Assembly (NCBI GenBank): GCA_045654645.1
Contig: JAZONR010000039.1
Span: forward strand, 1 to 64,000
DNA from: HGM04593 sp045654645
GTDB lineage: Bacteria > Bacteroidota > Bacteroidia > Bacteroidales > Bacteroidaceae
Length of the DNA stretch: 64,000 bases
Reading direction: 5' to 3'
The translations under genes and the position numbers were made by a program. Below, one piece after another: positions 17,801 to 25,514 of the stretch. Under the pieces are notes generated by a model, which saw only the letters and a list, made by a program, of their open reading frames with translations, had not been told where the DNA came from and searched no databases. Within the stretch, counting starts at the first letter, position 1, and every line of letters starts with the position of its first letter.

Positions 17801-18770
17801 CATTGAAGCACCCGAGAAGCAGGGTTACACATTCAACGGCTGGGAGGGATTGCCACAGACAATGCCGGCCGAGGATATAACTGTAACGGCACTGTTCACA
17901 GTAAACAGCTACAATGTAACGTTCATTGTGGACGGTGAGACATATCACACGGCAACGGTTGAGTTCGGGGCGCAGATTGAGTTGCCCGCAGCACCCGAGA
18001 AGCAGGGTTACACATTCAACGGATGGGAGGGATTGCCACAGACAATGCCGGCCGAGGATATAACTGTAACGGCACTGTTCACCGTAAACAGCTACAATGT
18101 AACATTCATTGTAGACGGTGAGGCATATCACACGGCAACGGTTGAGTTCGGGGCACAGATTGAGTTGCCCGCACCACCCGAGAAACAAGGTTACACATTC
18201 AACGGATGGGAGGGATTGCCACAGACAATGCCGGCCGAGAATGTAACAGTAACGGCACTGTTCACAGTAAACAGCTACAATGTAACGTTCATTGTGGACG
18301 GTGAGACATATCACACGGCAACGGTTGAGTTCGGGGCGCAGATTGAGCTGCCGACAGCGCCCGAGAAGGAGGGTTATACCTTCGATGGATGGGAGGGATT
18401 GCCGCAGACTATGCCGGCCGAGGATATCACTGTAACGGCACTGTTCACAGTAAACAGCTACAATGTAACGTTCATTGTGGACGGTGAGACATATCACACT
18501 GCAACGGTTGAGTTCGGGGCACAGATTGAGTTGCCCGCACCACCCGAGAAGCAGGGTTACACATTCAACGGCTGGGAGGGATTGCCACAGACAATGCCGG
18601 CCGAGGATATAACTGTAACGGCACTGTTCACGGCAAACACCGGTCTTGAAAATATTGAAGAGAGCGAAGAGAAGATTGTATATGACCTCAACGGCCAACG
18701 AATTCTCGACACCGAGAACTTGAAGCAAGGTATATACATAATAAATGGCAAGAAAGTGAGGATAAAGTAA
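11850..18770 (+). CDS. Giant secreted CotH-kinase protein with F5/8-like, dockerin-like, cohesin-like and InlB B-repeat modules
   Basis: 2306 residues from the ATG at 11850; an upstream TTG lies inside the promoter and is rejected. Order: signal peptide (1-20); BspA-type leucine-rich repeat piece (about 177-230); first F5/8-type C-like module (270-431); second (784-947); acidic linker; Gly/Glu-rich linker (about 1124-1169); third F5/8-like module (1169-1322); CotH domain (about 1369-1741) with RGNTSW, ELYINGEYRGNYMF and the metal motif WDFDWAFG (D1628, D1630); dockerin-like pair of calcium loops (1756-1811; DIDCNDAVT and DTDNNGTID); cohesin-like beta domain (about 1831-1954); five 61-residue InlB B-repeats (1958-2262); and a short tail with YDLNGQR and GIYIINGKK. 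CotH domains of spore formers are protein kinases; here the role is probably surface adhesion or modification of secreted proteins. A GH20 gene follows. Kinase activity and secretion route are inferred. Confidence 0.85.
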   Translation: MKRIYTILTLLLCAIAVHSQDFKKGGIYYRILSEEEKSVEVTYSGDDYSSENEYSGNIIIPESVSIGLFEDWTSPDINDGETTETSYTITIEESTLLQFDWSVSSEYNYDWFTVTLDGEELVHASGNESGSYTKFIENAGTYTLVAKYSKDVSASNGNDNGTISNITLNNTETTYTVTSIGENAFRGCNELTEITIPATVTKIGNNAFNECYSIAKITLLGTTPPTMESNTSFTDEVYDYAYLSIPDNCEEAYRNAEGWANFQNYFTATCPWYYPIITPNGGTRVSNNENGINVSQYYANTETFNLEKPTIGIRFTVLETNRNATVNGFPFFVLGEFRVLDAFGNPIAYTATSNADHNTLGNSLDGDGLPALNDSILNNYFHTVWSGNAPSEYHYIELTFQEPQSTFSLEWYGRPNSSSNYEPTLSGITPRGYEFTKDMQYGRYEISVGNPVTEAAEIDAEKDYAICFGTYGVYPTIKNNESTTGNDTEVGPQSIMQLIPTGNEAEFYVYNPINATVLASDEDSYNNICGNLKGSSDISDAQAVMLEKRDDGNFAITYQLATGEKVWIGNDTRGYWRMFPQNIMQELENNDYSSYYYTTNFSFIIYNIEVSGLQITRSSLAQIDEAKTAQEKNNLRQLVNESQTRYYTYQNELANGGYFTNGEDTALNNAIEEAKVVIADGKATITDIHTVYGKLESATIDFLMVKLNEINARNIAYSKDESLFCTADAPQPGKYLEDSKSILINGQNEYENYIQLHADGQITSIDYADSAITLLEEYITQFLNSNIQSLEFPLELDASHGLPGEYIDNNYRWKSPVYATDEAVDGIRLTFTASSSNNNINGYPLVALAELHFIDTNGREIVYDHTKVKYNSLEATEGSIEGLYDNDPNTFYYSTWNTGLLNNDYVFLDITFPEPQKTFHIEILSKYNIRPTNIVVTPTGLDHNMNSDNGDDEGNDNEEEEEKEDTINYTVVDVFSEPCLFVSLSDGGVDAYPLAGLNGDYSIEGDTLCIPLLSGAVAKYGSAQYTGISNEIPSLPHLTSYKFNNKYNANLNVDVEADSIDKNINLKLNAIGKWLTASFQLSDDNAIAYIGNKLQESKQTRNSFAAPVTYSITYPGYNVIQEVEVDEDSTGNGNEETGGEGEGETEGETEGGNEGGNEGGNEGNEDIEGSIATEIPLTEDMLYTNKPSTVGDALGNMLDGNPSTIFHTAYGASYDASVMPYITITLNEDIENVKFYYQARTTGNYNPTQLNFYASSDGSSWELKREFSSSADNLPMATGAEYTSPTIVLDGSYRFFKLEQTASEYHNNHMVFAEFRMYNVEIPDSIENSNRRRSSEVKDSTSTLYKRIKVPFGRMYTVNAEWVADTARVARIDIDIEGGQMVSSKEYYLDAEFRITGYGMYEDFVDSVQIKGRGNTSWSSNAYSKNPYRLKFAEKVKPFGLTKGKSWVLLANKQSGSMMANAVAMKVGQLVGAEYTNHIIPVELYINGEYRGNYMFTEKVGLANNSVDVDEEVGYMLELDTYYDEAYKFRSSRYNLPVNIKEPDLSEFDETFAQSRKNEIKDDFNRAENAVYTGNDIGRYIDLDAAARFLLANELVMNMEIGHPKSTFLFKEDLSSSESKIKFGPLWDFDWAFGYENTSNYFTVPVTTGLFSKISGYGATFFKALMSNREFKRHYYKVWKEFLENNHIEEIKDYIKEYYEFVEESFQHNSTKWGDGNGYGSKLSTMQQWMEDRQNFIAKNLTKYDISDLVHTLLGDIDCNDAVTIRDIALLNSYLAGTTEEDFNLAKADTDNNGTIDAADLPALAMAIATSDPVSSLYRYNTQQSKAMLVAGNIEAMPGEATTSRISLTGGENIKALQADIRVPLGVEVEDITAESSDGNTSVLYAQLTEELFRIVAYRTDSTAFDSGSALFNITLCSYTAELNDTYDITISNILAADTANIEQKLDDSQFAMSFSTNGHKLTYMVDGEIYKTVYLEEGAEIVPIEAPEKQGYTFNGWEGLPQTMPAEDITVTALFTVNSYNVTFIVDGETYHTATVEFGAQIELPAAPEKQGYTFNGWEGLPQTMPAEDITVTALFTVNSYNVTFIVDGEAYHTATVEFGAQIELPAPPEKQGYTFNGWEGLPQTMPAENVTVTALFTVNSYNVTFIVDGETYHTATVEFGAQIELPTAPEKEGYTFDGWEGLPQTMPAEDITVTALFTVNSYNVTFIVDGETYHTATVEFGAQIELPAPPEKQGYTFNGWEGLPQTMPAEDITVTALFTANTGLENIEESEEKIVYDLNGQRILDTENLKQGIYIINGKKVRIK
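17721..18635 (+). repeat. Five tandem 183-bp repeats (InlB B-repeat modules)
   Basis: Units start at 17721, 17904, 18087, 18270 and 18453, each 183 bp (61 codons) and in frame. Units 2-5 are near-identical in DNA; unit 1 is divergent in its first half. Each encodes VDGE...GYTFNGWEGLPQTMPAE...TALF. Such homogeneity suggests recent duplication or gene conversion and makes copy number likely to vary. Confidence 0.92.
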
Positions 18771-18800
18771 CTCCCACCCCACTAATTATCTAACCTACAC

Positions 18801-18841
18801 AAAGCAAAAGATTCGCACACAGTGTGCGGGTCTTTTGCTTT
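18801..18841 (+). terminator. Terminator of the CotH protein gene
   Basis: AAAGCAAAAGA and TCTTTTGCTTT arms, with an inner CGCACAC/GTGTGCG pairing, followed by T-rich sequence. It begins about 30 bp after the stop codon. Confidence 0.8.
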
Positions 18842-18880
18842 TATTTACATAATAAATTAAAGTTATATAAAAAATAGTGT

Positions 18881-18888
18881 TATCTTCG
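18881..18888 (+). promoter_or_regulatory. Probable -7 box for the GH20 gene
   Basis: TATCTTCG, one mismatch from TAnnTTTG, 19 bp before the ATG. The -33 region is weak. Confidence 0.45.
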
Positions 18889-18907
18889 CCACGAATAACT
18901 TATAGCT

Positions 18908-20950
18908 ATGAGAACCATTTTCACATACCTATTTGCATTGCTGCTTATTGCCGCGTGCGGAAAAGTGGAGAGAAGAAGTGCTGCGAACAACATTCTGCCA
19001 ATACCGCGCAGCATTGAGATGAGAGACGGCTCGTTTACATTCGGTAACGAGACCGCAATCGTAATAGTCTCACCCGAGGAGGAGAAAGCCACACTCCACG
19101 CTTTGCTCTCCGGGGCTGTTGCCGACATCAGTGGTGGCAAGGGGAGCACAATTACCCTGCAAAGAAGCGACAGCGTGGCGGGAGTAACGTCGCCCGAAGG
19201 TTATAGCATTGCTATTGGCAAGAGAGATATCACTGTAAAGGCCACAAGCGGTGCGGGCCTGTTCTATGGTGTGCAGACAATACTGCAACTTATGGAGAGC
19301 GACGGCACCATACCCGCTTGCGAAATAACAGACGAGCCGGCATTTGCCTACCGAGGAGCAATGCTCGACGTGAGCCGACACTTCTTTGGAAAAGAGTTTG
19401 TAAAGAAACAGATTGACGCCATTGCACAGTTCAAGATGAACCGCCTGCACCTGCACCTTACCGACGCTGCAGGGTGGCGCATAGAGATAAAAAGATATCC
19501 ACGCCTCACAGAATTTGCAGCCTGGCGCAACCCCGGCTTGTGGCAGACCTGGTGGCACGGCAGCCGACAATATGTGGAGGAAGGCAGCGAAGGTGCCTAT
19601 GGCGGATACTACACACAGGAGGAGATTCGAGAACTTGTGGCATACGCTGCAGAGCGCCACATAACAATAATTCCCGAGATTGAAATGCCTGCACACAGCG
19701 AGGAGGTGCTCACCGCCTATCCCGAGCTATCCTGCACGCACGAGCCCTACAAACAGGCCGATTTCTGCGTGGGCAACGAACTCACCTATGAATTCCTTGA
19801 GAACGTGCTCACCGAGGTGATGGAGCTCTTCCCAAGCGAATATATACACATTGGTGGCGATGAGGCCGGCAAAGCGTCGTGGCCCACCTGTCCACTATGC
19901 CAAAAACGTATGAAAGAGGAGGGGCTGAAGGATGTGAACGAGCTGCAGAGCTACCTCATCAGGCGCATCGAAAGATTTGTAAACAGCAAGGGAAGGCAAA
20001 TTATCGGTTGGGACGAAATTCTTGATGGAGGACTTGCCCCAAATGCCACTGTGATGTCGTGGCGCGGCACCGAGGGAGGCATTGCTGCCGCCAACAGCGG
20101 ACACAAGGCTATAATGACACCGGGCGGATATTGCTATCTTGACTCTTACCAGGATGCTCCCCACACACAGCCAATGGCATTCGGTCCCTATATGCCGCTG
20201 GAGAAAGTCTACTCCTATAACCCCACCGCCGGGCTCGACAGCGAGAAGGCCTCATACATCTATGGCATACAGGGCAACCTGTGGACCGAGTATATCCCCA
20301 CAGAGGAGCTTGTGGAATATATGATATACCCACGTCTGCTTGCCATTGCCGAGATTGGTTGGAGCAACCCCAAAGAGCGCAATTACCCCGGTTTCAGGGA
20401 GCGCGCCATAAAGGCTGTTGAGAAGCTTCGTAACAACGGTTATAACGCATTTGACCTTGCCAATGAATTTGGGCAGCGCAAGGAGGCCTGCACACCTGTG
20501 GAGCACCTCGCTGCCGGCTGCGCGGTTACATACACTCAAGCAGCACCGTTCAACGAGAAATACAATGCCGGTGGCGAGATGGCTCTCACCGATGGCATAC
20601 GCGGCGGCTGGACATATACCGACAAGAGATGGCAAGGCTTCATAAGAGGAGGTGTGGATGTAACCATTGACCTTGGTAATGAGAAGGAGCTGACCTCAAT
20701 AGCCGCCGATTTTATGCAGATGTGCATACCCGATGTGTGGTTCCCCGCCAAGGTTACAATTTCGTTGTCGAGCGACGGGGAGACATTCAGGGAGATTGCC
20801 AACATAGAGCATAACGTTGTCCGGGATGAGGGACTCTCTTTCAAGAACTATGGCTGGGAAGGCAAGGAGAGAGGGCGCTTTGTGCGCTACCGTGCCGAAT
20901 GTGGACCGCAGCGCGGATGGCTCTTCACTGATGAGATTGTAATCAAATAA
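18908..20950 (+). CDS. GH20 beta-N-acetylhexosaminidase lipoprotein
   Basis: 680 residues. The N-terminal signal ends in lipobox LIAAC (C17), so it is a lipoprotein. Residues about 30-140 form the GH20b accessory domain and about 145-500 the catalytic barrel, with the hallmark Asp-Glu pair D318/E319 in HIGGDEAGK. In GH20, Glu protonates the glycosidic oxygen and Asp positions the substrate's 2-acetamido group. Residues about 540-680 look like a C-terminal F5/8-type C carbohydrate-binding module. It releases terminal GlcNAc or GalNAc from host glycans, glycolipids or chitobiose. It follows the CotH gene after a terminator, has its own weak promoter, and is 32 bp upstream of a secreted peptidase, suggesting co-transcription and joint action on glycoproteins. 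Confidence 0.93.
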   Translation: MRTIFTYLFALLLIAACGKVERRSAANNILPIPRSIEMRDGSFTFGNETAIVIVSPEEEKATLHALLSGAVADISGGKGSTITLQRSDSVAGVTSPEGYSIAIGKRDITVKATSGAGLFYGVQTILQLMESDGTIPACEITDEPAFAYRGAMLDVSRHFFGKEFVKKQIDAIAQFKMNRLHLHLTDAAGWRIEIKRYPRLTEFAAWRNPGLWQTWWHGSRQYVEEGSEGAYGGYYTQEEIRELVAYAAERHITIIPEIEMPAHSEEVLTAYPELSCTHEPYKQADFCVGNELTYEFLENVLTEVMELFPSEYIHIGGDEAGKASWPTCPLCQKRMKEEGLKDVNELQSYLIRRIERFVNSKGRQIIGWDEILDGGLAPNATVMSWRGTEGGIAAANSGHKAIMTPGGYCYLDSYQDAPHTQPMAFGPYMPLEKVYSYNPTAGLDSEKASYIYGIQGNLWTEYIPTEELVEYMIYPRLLAIAEIGWSNPKERNYPGFRERAIKAVEKLRNNGYNAFDLANEFGQRKEACTPVEHLAAGCAVTYTQAAPFNEKYNAGGEMALTDGIRGGWTYTDKRWQGFIRGGVDVTIDLGNEKELTSIAADFMQMCIPDVWFPAKVTISLSSDGETFREIANIEHNVVRDEGLSFKNYGWEGKERGRFVRYRAECGPQRGWLFTDEIVIK

Positions 20951-20982
20951 CCTATATACGACTAAGAGACACAAAAAGACTT

Positions 20983-23900
20983 ATGACTAAAAGATTTTTT
21001 TTCAGGAGTATAATAGCACTGGCTGTTGCACTGCCTATGAGCATAGGAGCTCAGACCAATGTGAACAGAGAGAAGTATCCCGATTATAGCGACAGGATTA
21101 ACCCCGACTGGTCGTTGGTTAAGCAGAGTGGCGCACAGAAAAGCGCTTCGCGTGCCACAGAAAGCCAAAGGCCTGCATACGTGAACAATGCCGAACTGAA
21201 ATTCTTCCCACCTGTCTTTAACCAAGACGGTGGCTCTTGCGGCTCGGCATCGCGCATCTGCTATATGTTCACATACGAGATGAACGCCTATCGCGACCTC
21301 AACGGCAAGGATGCAAATAACTACTACCCTTCGCACTTCGTGTGGCTGCTCACCAATGGAAACTCGGGCAAGAACGAATTTGTTACCAGCATTGGTGTTC
21401 CGTCGGCCGCCACATACGGTGGGCAGACCTACTCTACCCTCTTTGGCAGCCAAGACTGCAGCAACAACGATTTTGGTTGGATGCAGGGATATGACAAATG
21501 GTTCGAGGCTATGCACAACCGTATGCTCGAACCAATGAACTTTCCTCTCAACGTGGGCACAGAGGAGGGACGCGAACTTGTAAAGAACTGGTTGTGGAAC
21601 CATAATGGCGACACAAGCTTCAAGGGCGGTGGCATTTGCGGCATCGGCGTGGCAAGTGCCGGTGGAGATTATGATGCAAAAATACCAAACAGCGAAGCTA
21701 ACCGCAATGCCGGCGTAGTGGGCAAGAAGTATGTAAAGGCCTGGGGACCGGGCGTAGACCACGCCCTCACCATTGTGGGCTATGACGACCGCATTGAATT
21801 TGACATTGACGGCAACGGCGTCATTGGCGAGACTGCAAAAGATGAGGTTGGTGCCTGGATTATAGTAAACTCGTGGGGCGCCTGGTGGGGCAACAACGGT
21901 TTCATCTACTGCCCCTATGCTTTCGGTGGCCCTGCATTTACCAATGAAGGCACATTCCCCGGCAACTGGTGGCAACCCGAGATTTATAAGGTGAGAAAGG
22001 ACTACCGTCCCTTGCGCACAATAAAGCTGGAGATGGAGTATTCACGCCGCAGCGAGATGAAACTGCTGGCCGGCATCTCTTCCGATGTAAATGCAACAAC
22101 CCCCGAGAAGACCATCGAATTTGAGCACTTCAGATATGCCGGCGACGGTAACTATGGCAACACAAACCCTGCACCCGAAATTCCAATGCTTGGACGCTGG
22201 GCCGATGGCAAACTGCACCGCGAGCCTATGGAGTTTGGATATGACCTCACCGACCTCACAAACGGGTATGACAGAAGTATGCCACTTAAGTACTTCTTTA
22301 TTGTGGAGACAAGGTCTTGGGCAAAGGGCTCGGGAAAGATACACAACGCCTCAATCATTGACTATGAGTTTGACCGTAGCGGCCTTGAGACACCTTTTGA
22401 CATTGCCGATGGCGTGGAGATACGCAATGCAGGCAACAAGACAATCATATCGGTTGTGGTATATGGCGAGGAGTACTACTCACCCAACAACTTCTCACTG
22501 CTTGACCGCACACTGTCGTGGACAAGCCCCATACGTTCGAGCAAAGTGGTAAAGGGCTACAGAATTTCCAACAATGACGGCCTGATAGCCGAGGTTGATG
22601 CCAACACCTTCAAATATAATCTTCCCCAGGGAACTGCACTCGAAGGAACATTCTTCTTGGCTGCACTATACAGCGACGGCACAGAATCGCAAAAGGTTGC
22701 CATTCCCGCCCCGGCAGTGAAAGAGGAGGAGAACCAGGTAATAAACCTAAAGAAATCGGGGTTCACAATTTCCGATATTTTTGACAGCAAATACGAGAAC
22801 GCAACAATAGAGTTCTACATAAAGCCCAATTCACTCTCCAACTGGAACCAGACTGCAGGCCCGGGATGGGGCAAGTTTATGATGCACGCCAATGCCGACG
22901 GCACATTCACTGCCGGTTGGGACGTTGGCCAACACCGTCTGAACTCACCGGCCGGCACGCTGAAGGTTGACACCTGGACACACATTGCGCTTGTAGTAAA
23001 GGGCAAGTCAATGGCACTATACGTGAATGGAGAGCGCAAGACAACCGTATCGTCATCAATGTACAGCGGCATTGGAGGTTTTGGTGATCTAAGATTCGAG
23101 TCAGGCGGCAGAGACGCCTGCGATGCAAGCTTTGACGAGATACGTATATGGAACAAAGTGCGCTCTACCGTTGAAATAAAGAACAGTATGAAAGCCGATT
23201 TCACAGGCAGCGTTATGCCTGATGGCCTCATTGCATACTACAAAGGCAATGTCATTGACATCAACGGCACAAAGGCACTACGTGAATACACCACAGGCAA
23301 CCACGCCGAAATATTCGGCAGCAGTTTTGTTCAGGAGACAAGAACACCGGCACTTGGTGAAACCAAAGCCACTCTATCGGCAAGCATCAATCCTGCAAGC
23401 AGCAACATAACAGTGGGCACCCCCACTACCTTCACTGCGGAATACAGCGATGCCGTAACAAAGATAACCTGGAGCATACAGGATGCCGGCATCAACAACC
23501 TGTCCATCACAAGCCCCACTGCAATCTTCACCTCGCCCGGCGAAAAGAGTGTTACAATGACAGCCGAGGACAGCAAGGGCAACATTGTGAGCGACACAAT
23601 AACTGTAACCGTAAACGAAGAGGCCAACCCCGATGCAACGTTCAAGACAAGCAAAGAGCGTGTGATACTTGGCGAAAAGGTCTCATTCATTGTGCAGAAC
23701 CCGCAGCTTGGTTTCTCCTATGAGTGGGATATGCCCGGCACTGCCGAGGGCAAGGCATACGGCCTGCACGCAAGCGCATCATACGAGGAGACAGGCCTGA
23801 AGAGAGTAACCCTGAAGGCCACATCGCTTAACAGTGGCAAGAGCGCTACATCAAGCATTGAGATGAATGTGATTGAATCGGCGCCCTCTGCTGCATTCGA

Positions 23901-25503
23901 GGTGAGCCCCGCAATTATACTCAAGGGCGAGAAGACCTATCTGAAAGACCAATCGAAATTCTATCCCTCGAACTGGCAATGGAGCATTGAGAGCAACGAG
24001 AAGAGGTATGTGATATATGGCCAGAACAGCAGCTTCACCCCCACCGAGAGTGGTGTATACAATGTAACACTCGAGGCCGGAAACGAGGTTGGCAGCAACA
24101 GCCACACACAGGAGCGCGCACTCATAGTGTGCAATGCCGACAGCAAGAACGGTCTCAACTTCAGCGGCCGCGACAACGCAAAGGCAACAGCCAAGACAAA
24201 CGGTTTCTCGGGCCTCAATAACACAATAACAGTTGAGTGGTGGATGCGCCCCGAAACGCTAAAGGACGACTGCCTTGGCATTGGAGAGTCGCACTCAACA
24301 TTCCTGCTAACCACAAAGGCCGATGGAACAATGTGGCTATCGGCAAACGGCAAGTCGGGAAAGAGCAACTCCGGTTTTGTCATCCCCAACGAATGGCATC
24401 ACTATGCAGTGATACTCGAGGGCAATTATGCCGATTTCTACCGCGACGGTAAGCGCTATGGAACAACCTACATCTCAAGCAGCGCCTACATTCCATCGCT
24501 CGAGAGTTTCAGCATCGGACACGATGATGCAAAGATGAACGGTCAGATTGACGAGTTGCGTGTGTGGACAGGCAGTGTCAAAGGCAGCGCGCTGCTTGCA
24601 GTTTGCAACGCGCCCATAGAGGCCCCTGCAGAACACAGCAACCTTGTGCTCTACTACGACTTCAACCAGAGCGGCGGCAATGTGATTGACCGCACGGCAA
24701 ATGGCAACGACGGAGTGCGCAGTGGTTTCGGACCCGACGGCGATGCCTGGGGCCTGTCGCGCGGAGTATTCTGCCTGAACACCAACCAAAACAACAAGGG
24801 TGGCAACGTATCAAGCAAATATCTCACCAACTACTATAACCAGTTCAAATATGACAGCAGCAAGAGTGTCAATGGCAGCGTAAGCAACCGTTTCTATGCA
24901 CTGACCGGCTGGAATCTTGAGAACGCAACAATAAACGGCAACATCACAACCGGCGCACACGTAGACAAGCAGAAGGATTACTACCTGACAGTAACCACCG
25001 GCTGGGACGGTTTCTCAACCACAGTGAGCAACCACAAGGTTTATCAAACAGTAACCCTGCCTGCCGGCAACTACAAGTTCACTGCAAAGTATGGCAACTG
25101 GGAAGGCCAGTGCGACAACAGCTACATTGCTGTTGGCAGCGGAAAGAATATGCCCGGAACGGCAAGCATTGAGAATGCGATAGCCTATTCAAGGATGGTG
25201 GACAAGAGCATCGCAATGCAGAATAGTGTAGAGTTCAGCCTTGACGAGGAGAGCCAGGTGTCGCTTGGCCTTATCATAAATATGAACGGTAAGATATGTA
25301 TGACCATAAAAGAGTTCACTCTTGAGAGCGACAACACCGAATATCTCGAAGCAAACGGTGAGACAACAGCCATAGAGTGCATTATGGAGAACTTTGAGAG
25401 TGAAGCCGACAATGCTATCTATGACCTGCAGGGCCGCAAGGTCCTCAAGCCCACAAAGGGAGGCATATATATAAAGAACGGAAAGAAATACCTTGTAAAA
25501 TAA
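20983..25503 (+). CDS. Secreted papain-fold (C1-like) cysteine peptidase with LamG and PKD modules
   Basis: 1506 residues. Signal peptide at 1-23. The peptidase domain (about 70-320) has a full papain-type set: oxyanion Gln and nucleophile in NQDGGSCGS (Q81, C86), H260 in VDHALTIVGYDD, and N296 in VNSWGAWWG. Downstream modules: LamG-like (about 588-732), three PKD-like domains (about 795-878, 881-965, 967-1051), a second LamG-like (about 1057-1200), a beta-rich domain resembling C-terminal carbohydrate-binding domains (about 1273-1456), and a tail with YDLQGRKV and GIYIKNGKK. The tail matches that of the CotH protein, implying a shared export or anchoring route. Genes on both sides (GH20 at 32 bp, lipoprotein at 11 bp) are probably in the same transcript. 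Target proteins are unknown; host glycoproteins are a guess. Confidence 0.85.
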   Translation: MTKRFFFRSIIALAVALPMSIGAQTNVNREKYPDYSDRINPDWSLVKQSGAQKSASRATESQRPAYVNNAELKFFPPVFNQDGGSCGSASRICYMFTYEMNAYRDLNGKDANNYYPSHFVWLLTNGNSGKNEFVTSIGVPSAATYGGQTYSTLFGSQDCSNNDFGWMQGYDKWFEAMHNRMLEPMNFPLNVGTEEGRELVKNWLWNHNGDTSFKGGGICGIGVASAGGDYDAKIPNSEANRNAGVVGKKYVKAWGPGVDHALTIVGYDDRIEFDIDGNGVIGETAKDEVGAWIIVNSWGAWWGNNGFIYCPYAFGGPAFTNEGTFPGNWWQPEIYKVRKDYRPLRTIKLEMEYSRRSEMKLLAGISSDVNATTPEKTIEFEHFRYAGDGNYGNTNPAPEIPMLGRWADGKLHREPMEFGYDLTDLTNGYDRSMPLKYFFIVETRSWAKGSGKIHNASIIDYEFDRSGLETPFDIADGVEIRNAGNKTIISVVVYGEEYYSPNNFSLLDRTLSWTSPIRSSKVVKGYRISNNDGLIAEVDANTFKYNLPQGTALEGTFFLAALYSDGTESQKVAIPAPAVKEEENQVINLKKSGFTISDIFDSKYENATIEFYIKPNSLSNWNQTAGPGWGKFMMHANADGTFTAGWDVGQHRLNSPAGTLKVDTWTHIALVVKGKSMALYVNGERKTTVSSSMYSGIGGFGDLRFESGGRDACDASFDEIRIWNKVRSTVEIKNSMKADFTGSVMPDGLIAYYKGNVIDINGTKALREYTTGNHAEIFGSSFVQETRTPALGETKATLSASINPASSNITVGTPTTFTAEYSDAVTKITWSIQDAGINNLSITSPTAIFTSPGEKSVTMTAEDSKGNIVSDTITVTVNEEANPDATFKTSKERVILGEKVSFIVQNPQLGFSYEWDMPGTAEGKAYGLHASASYEETGLKRVTLKATSLNSGKSATSSIEMNVIESAPSAAFEVSPAIILKGEKTYLKDQSKFYPSNWQWSIESNEKRYVIYGQNSSFTPTESGVYNVTLEAGNEVGSNSHTQERALIVCNADSKNGLNFSGRDNAKATAKTNGFSGLNNTITVEWWMRPETLKDDCLGIGESHSTFLLTTKADGTMWLSANGKSGKSNSGFVIPNEWHHYAVILEGNYADFYRDGKRYGTTYISSSAYIPSLESFSIGHDDAKMNGQIDELRVWTGSVKGSALLAVCNAPIEAPAEHSNLVLYYDFNQSGGNVIDRTANGNDGVRSGFGPDGDAWGLSRGVFCLNTNQNNKGGNVSSKYLTNYYNQFKYDSSKSVNGSVSNRFYALTGWNLENATINGNITTGAHVDKQKDYYLTVTTGWDGFSTTVSNHKVYQTVTLPAGNYKFTAKYGNWEGQCDNSYIAVGSGKNMPGTASIENAIAYSRMVDKSIAMQNSVEFSLDEESQVSLGLIINMNGKICMTIKEFTLESDNTEYLEANGETTAIECIMENFESEADNAIYDLQGRKVLKPTKGGIYIKNGKKYLVK

Positions 25504-25514
25504 TTCCAACAGAT

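Noticed and set aside
17721..18635. Possible CRISPR or satellite array
   Set aside because: The repeats are 183 bp, in frame and encode recognised InlB B-repeat modules.
17601..18782. 393-codon open frame antisense to the repeats
   Set aside because: It mirrors the five 183-bp repeats of the CotH protein on the other strand; composition (Cys/Leu/Arg-rich repeat) and absence of a start signal mark it as a shadow.
20962..21975. 337-codon open frame antisense to the C1 peptidase start
   Set aside because: It overlaps the peptidase domain with its visible catalytic Cys and His; no ribosome-binding site or family resemblance.
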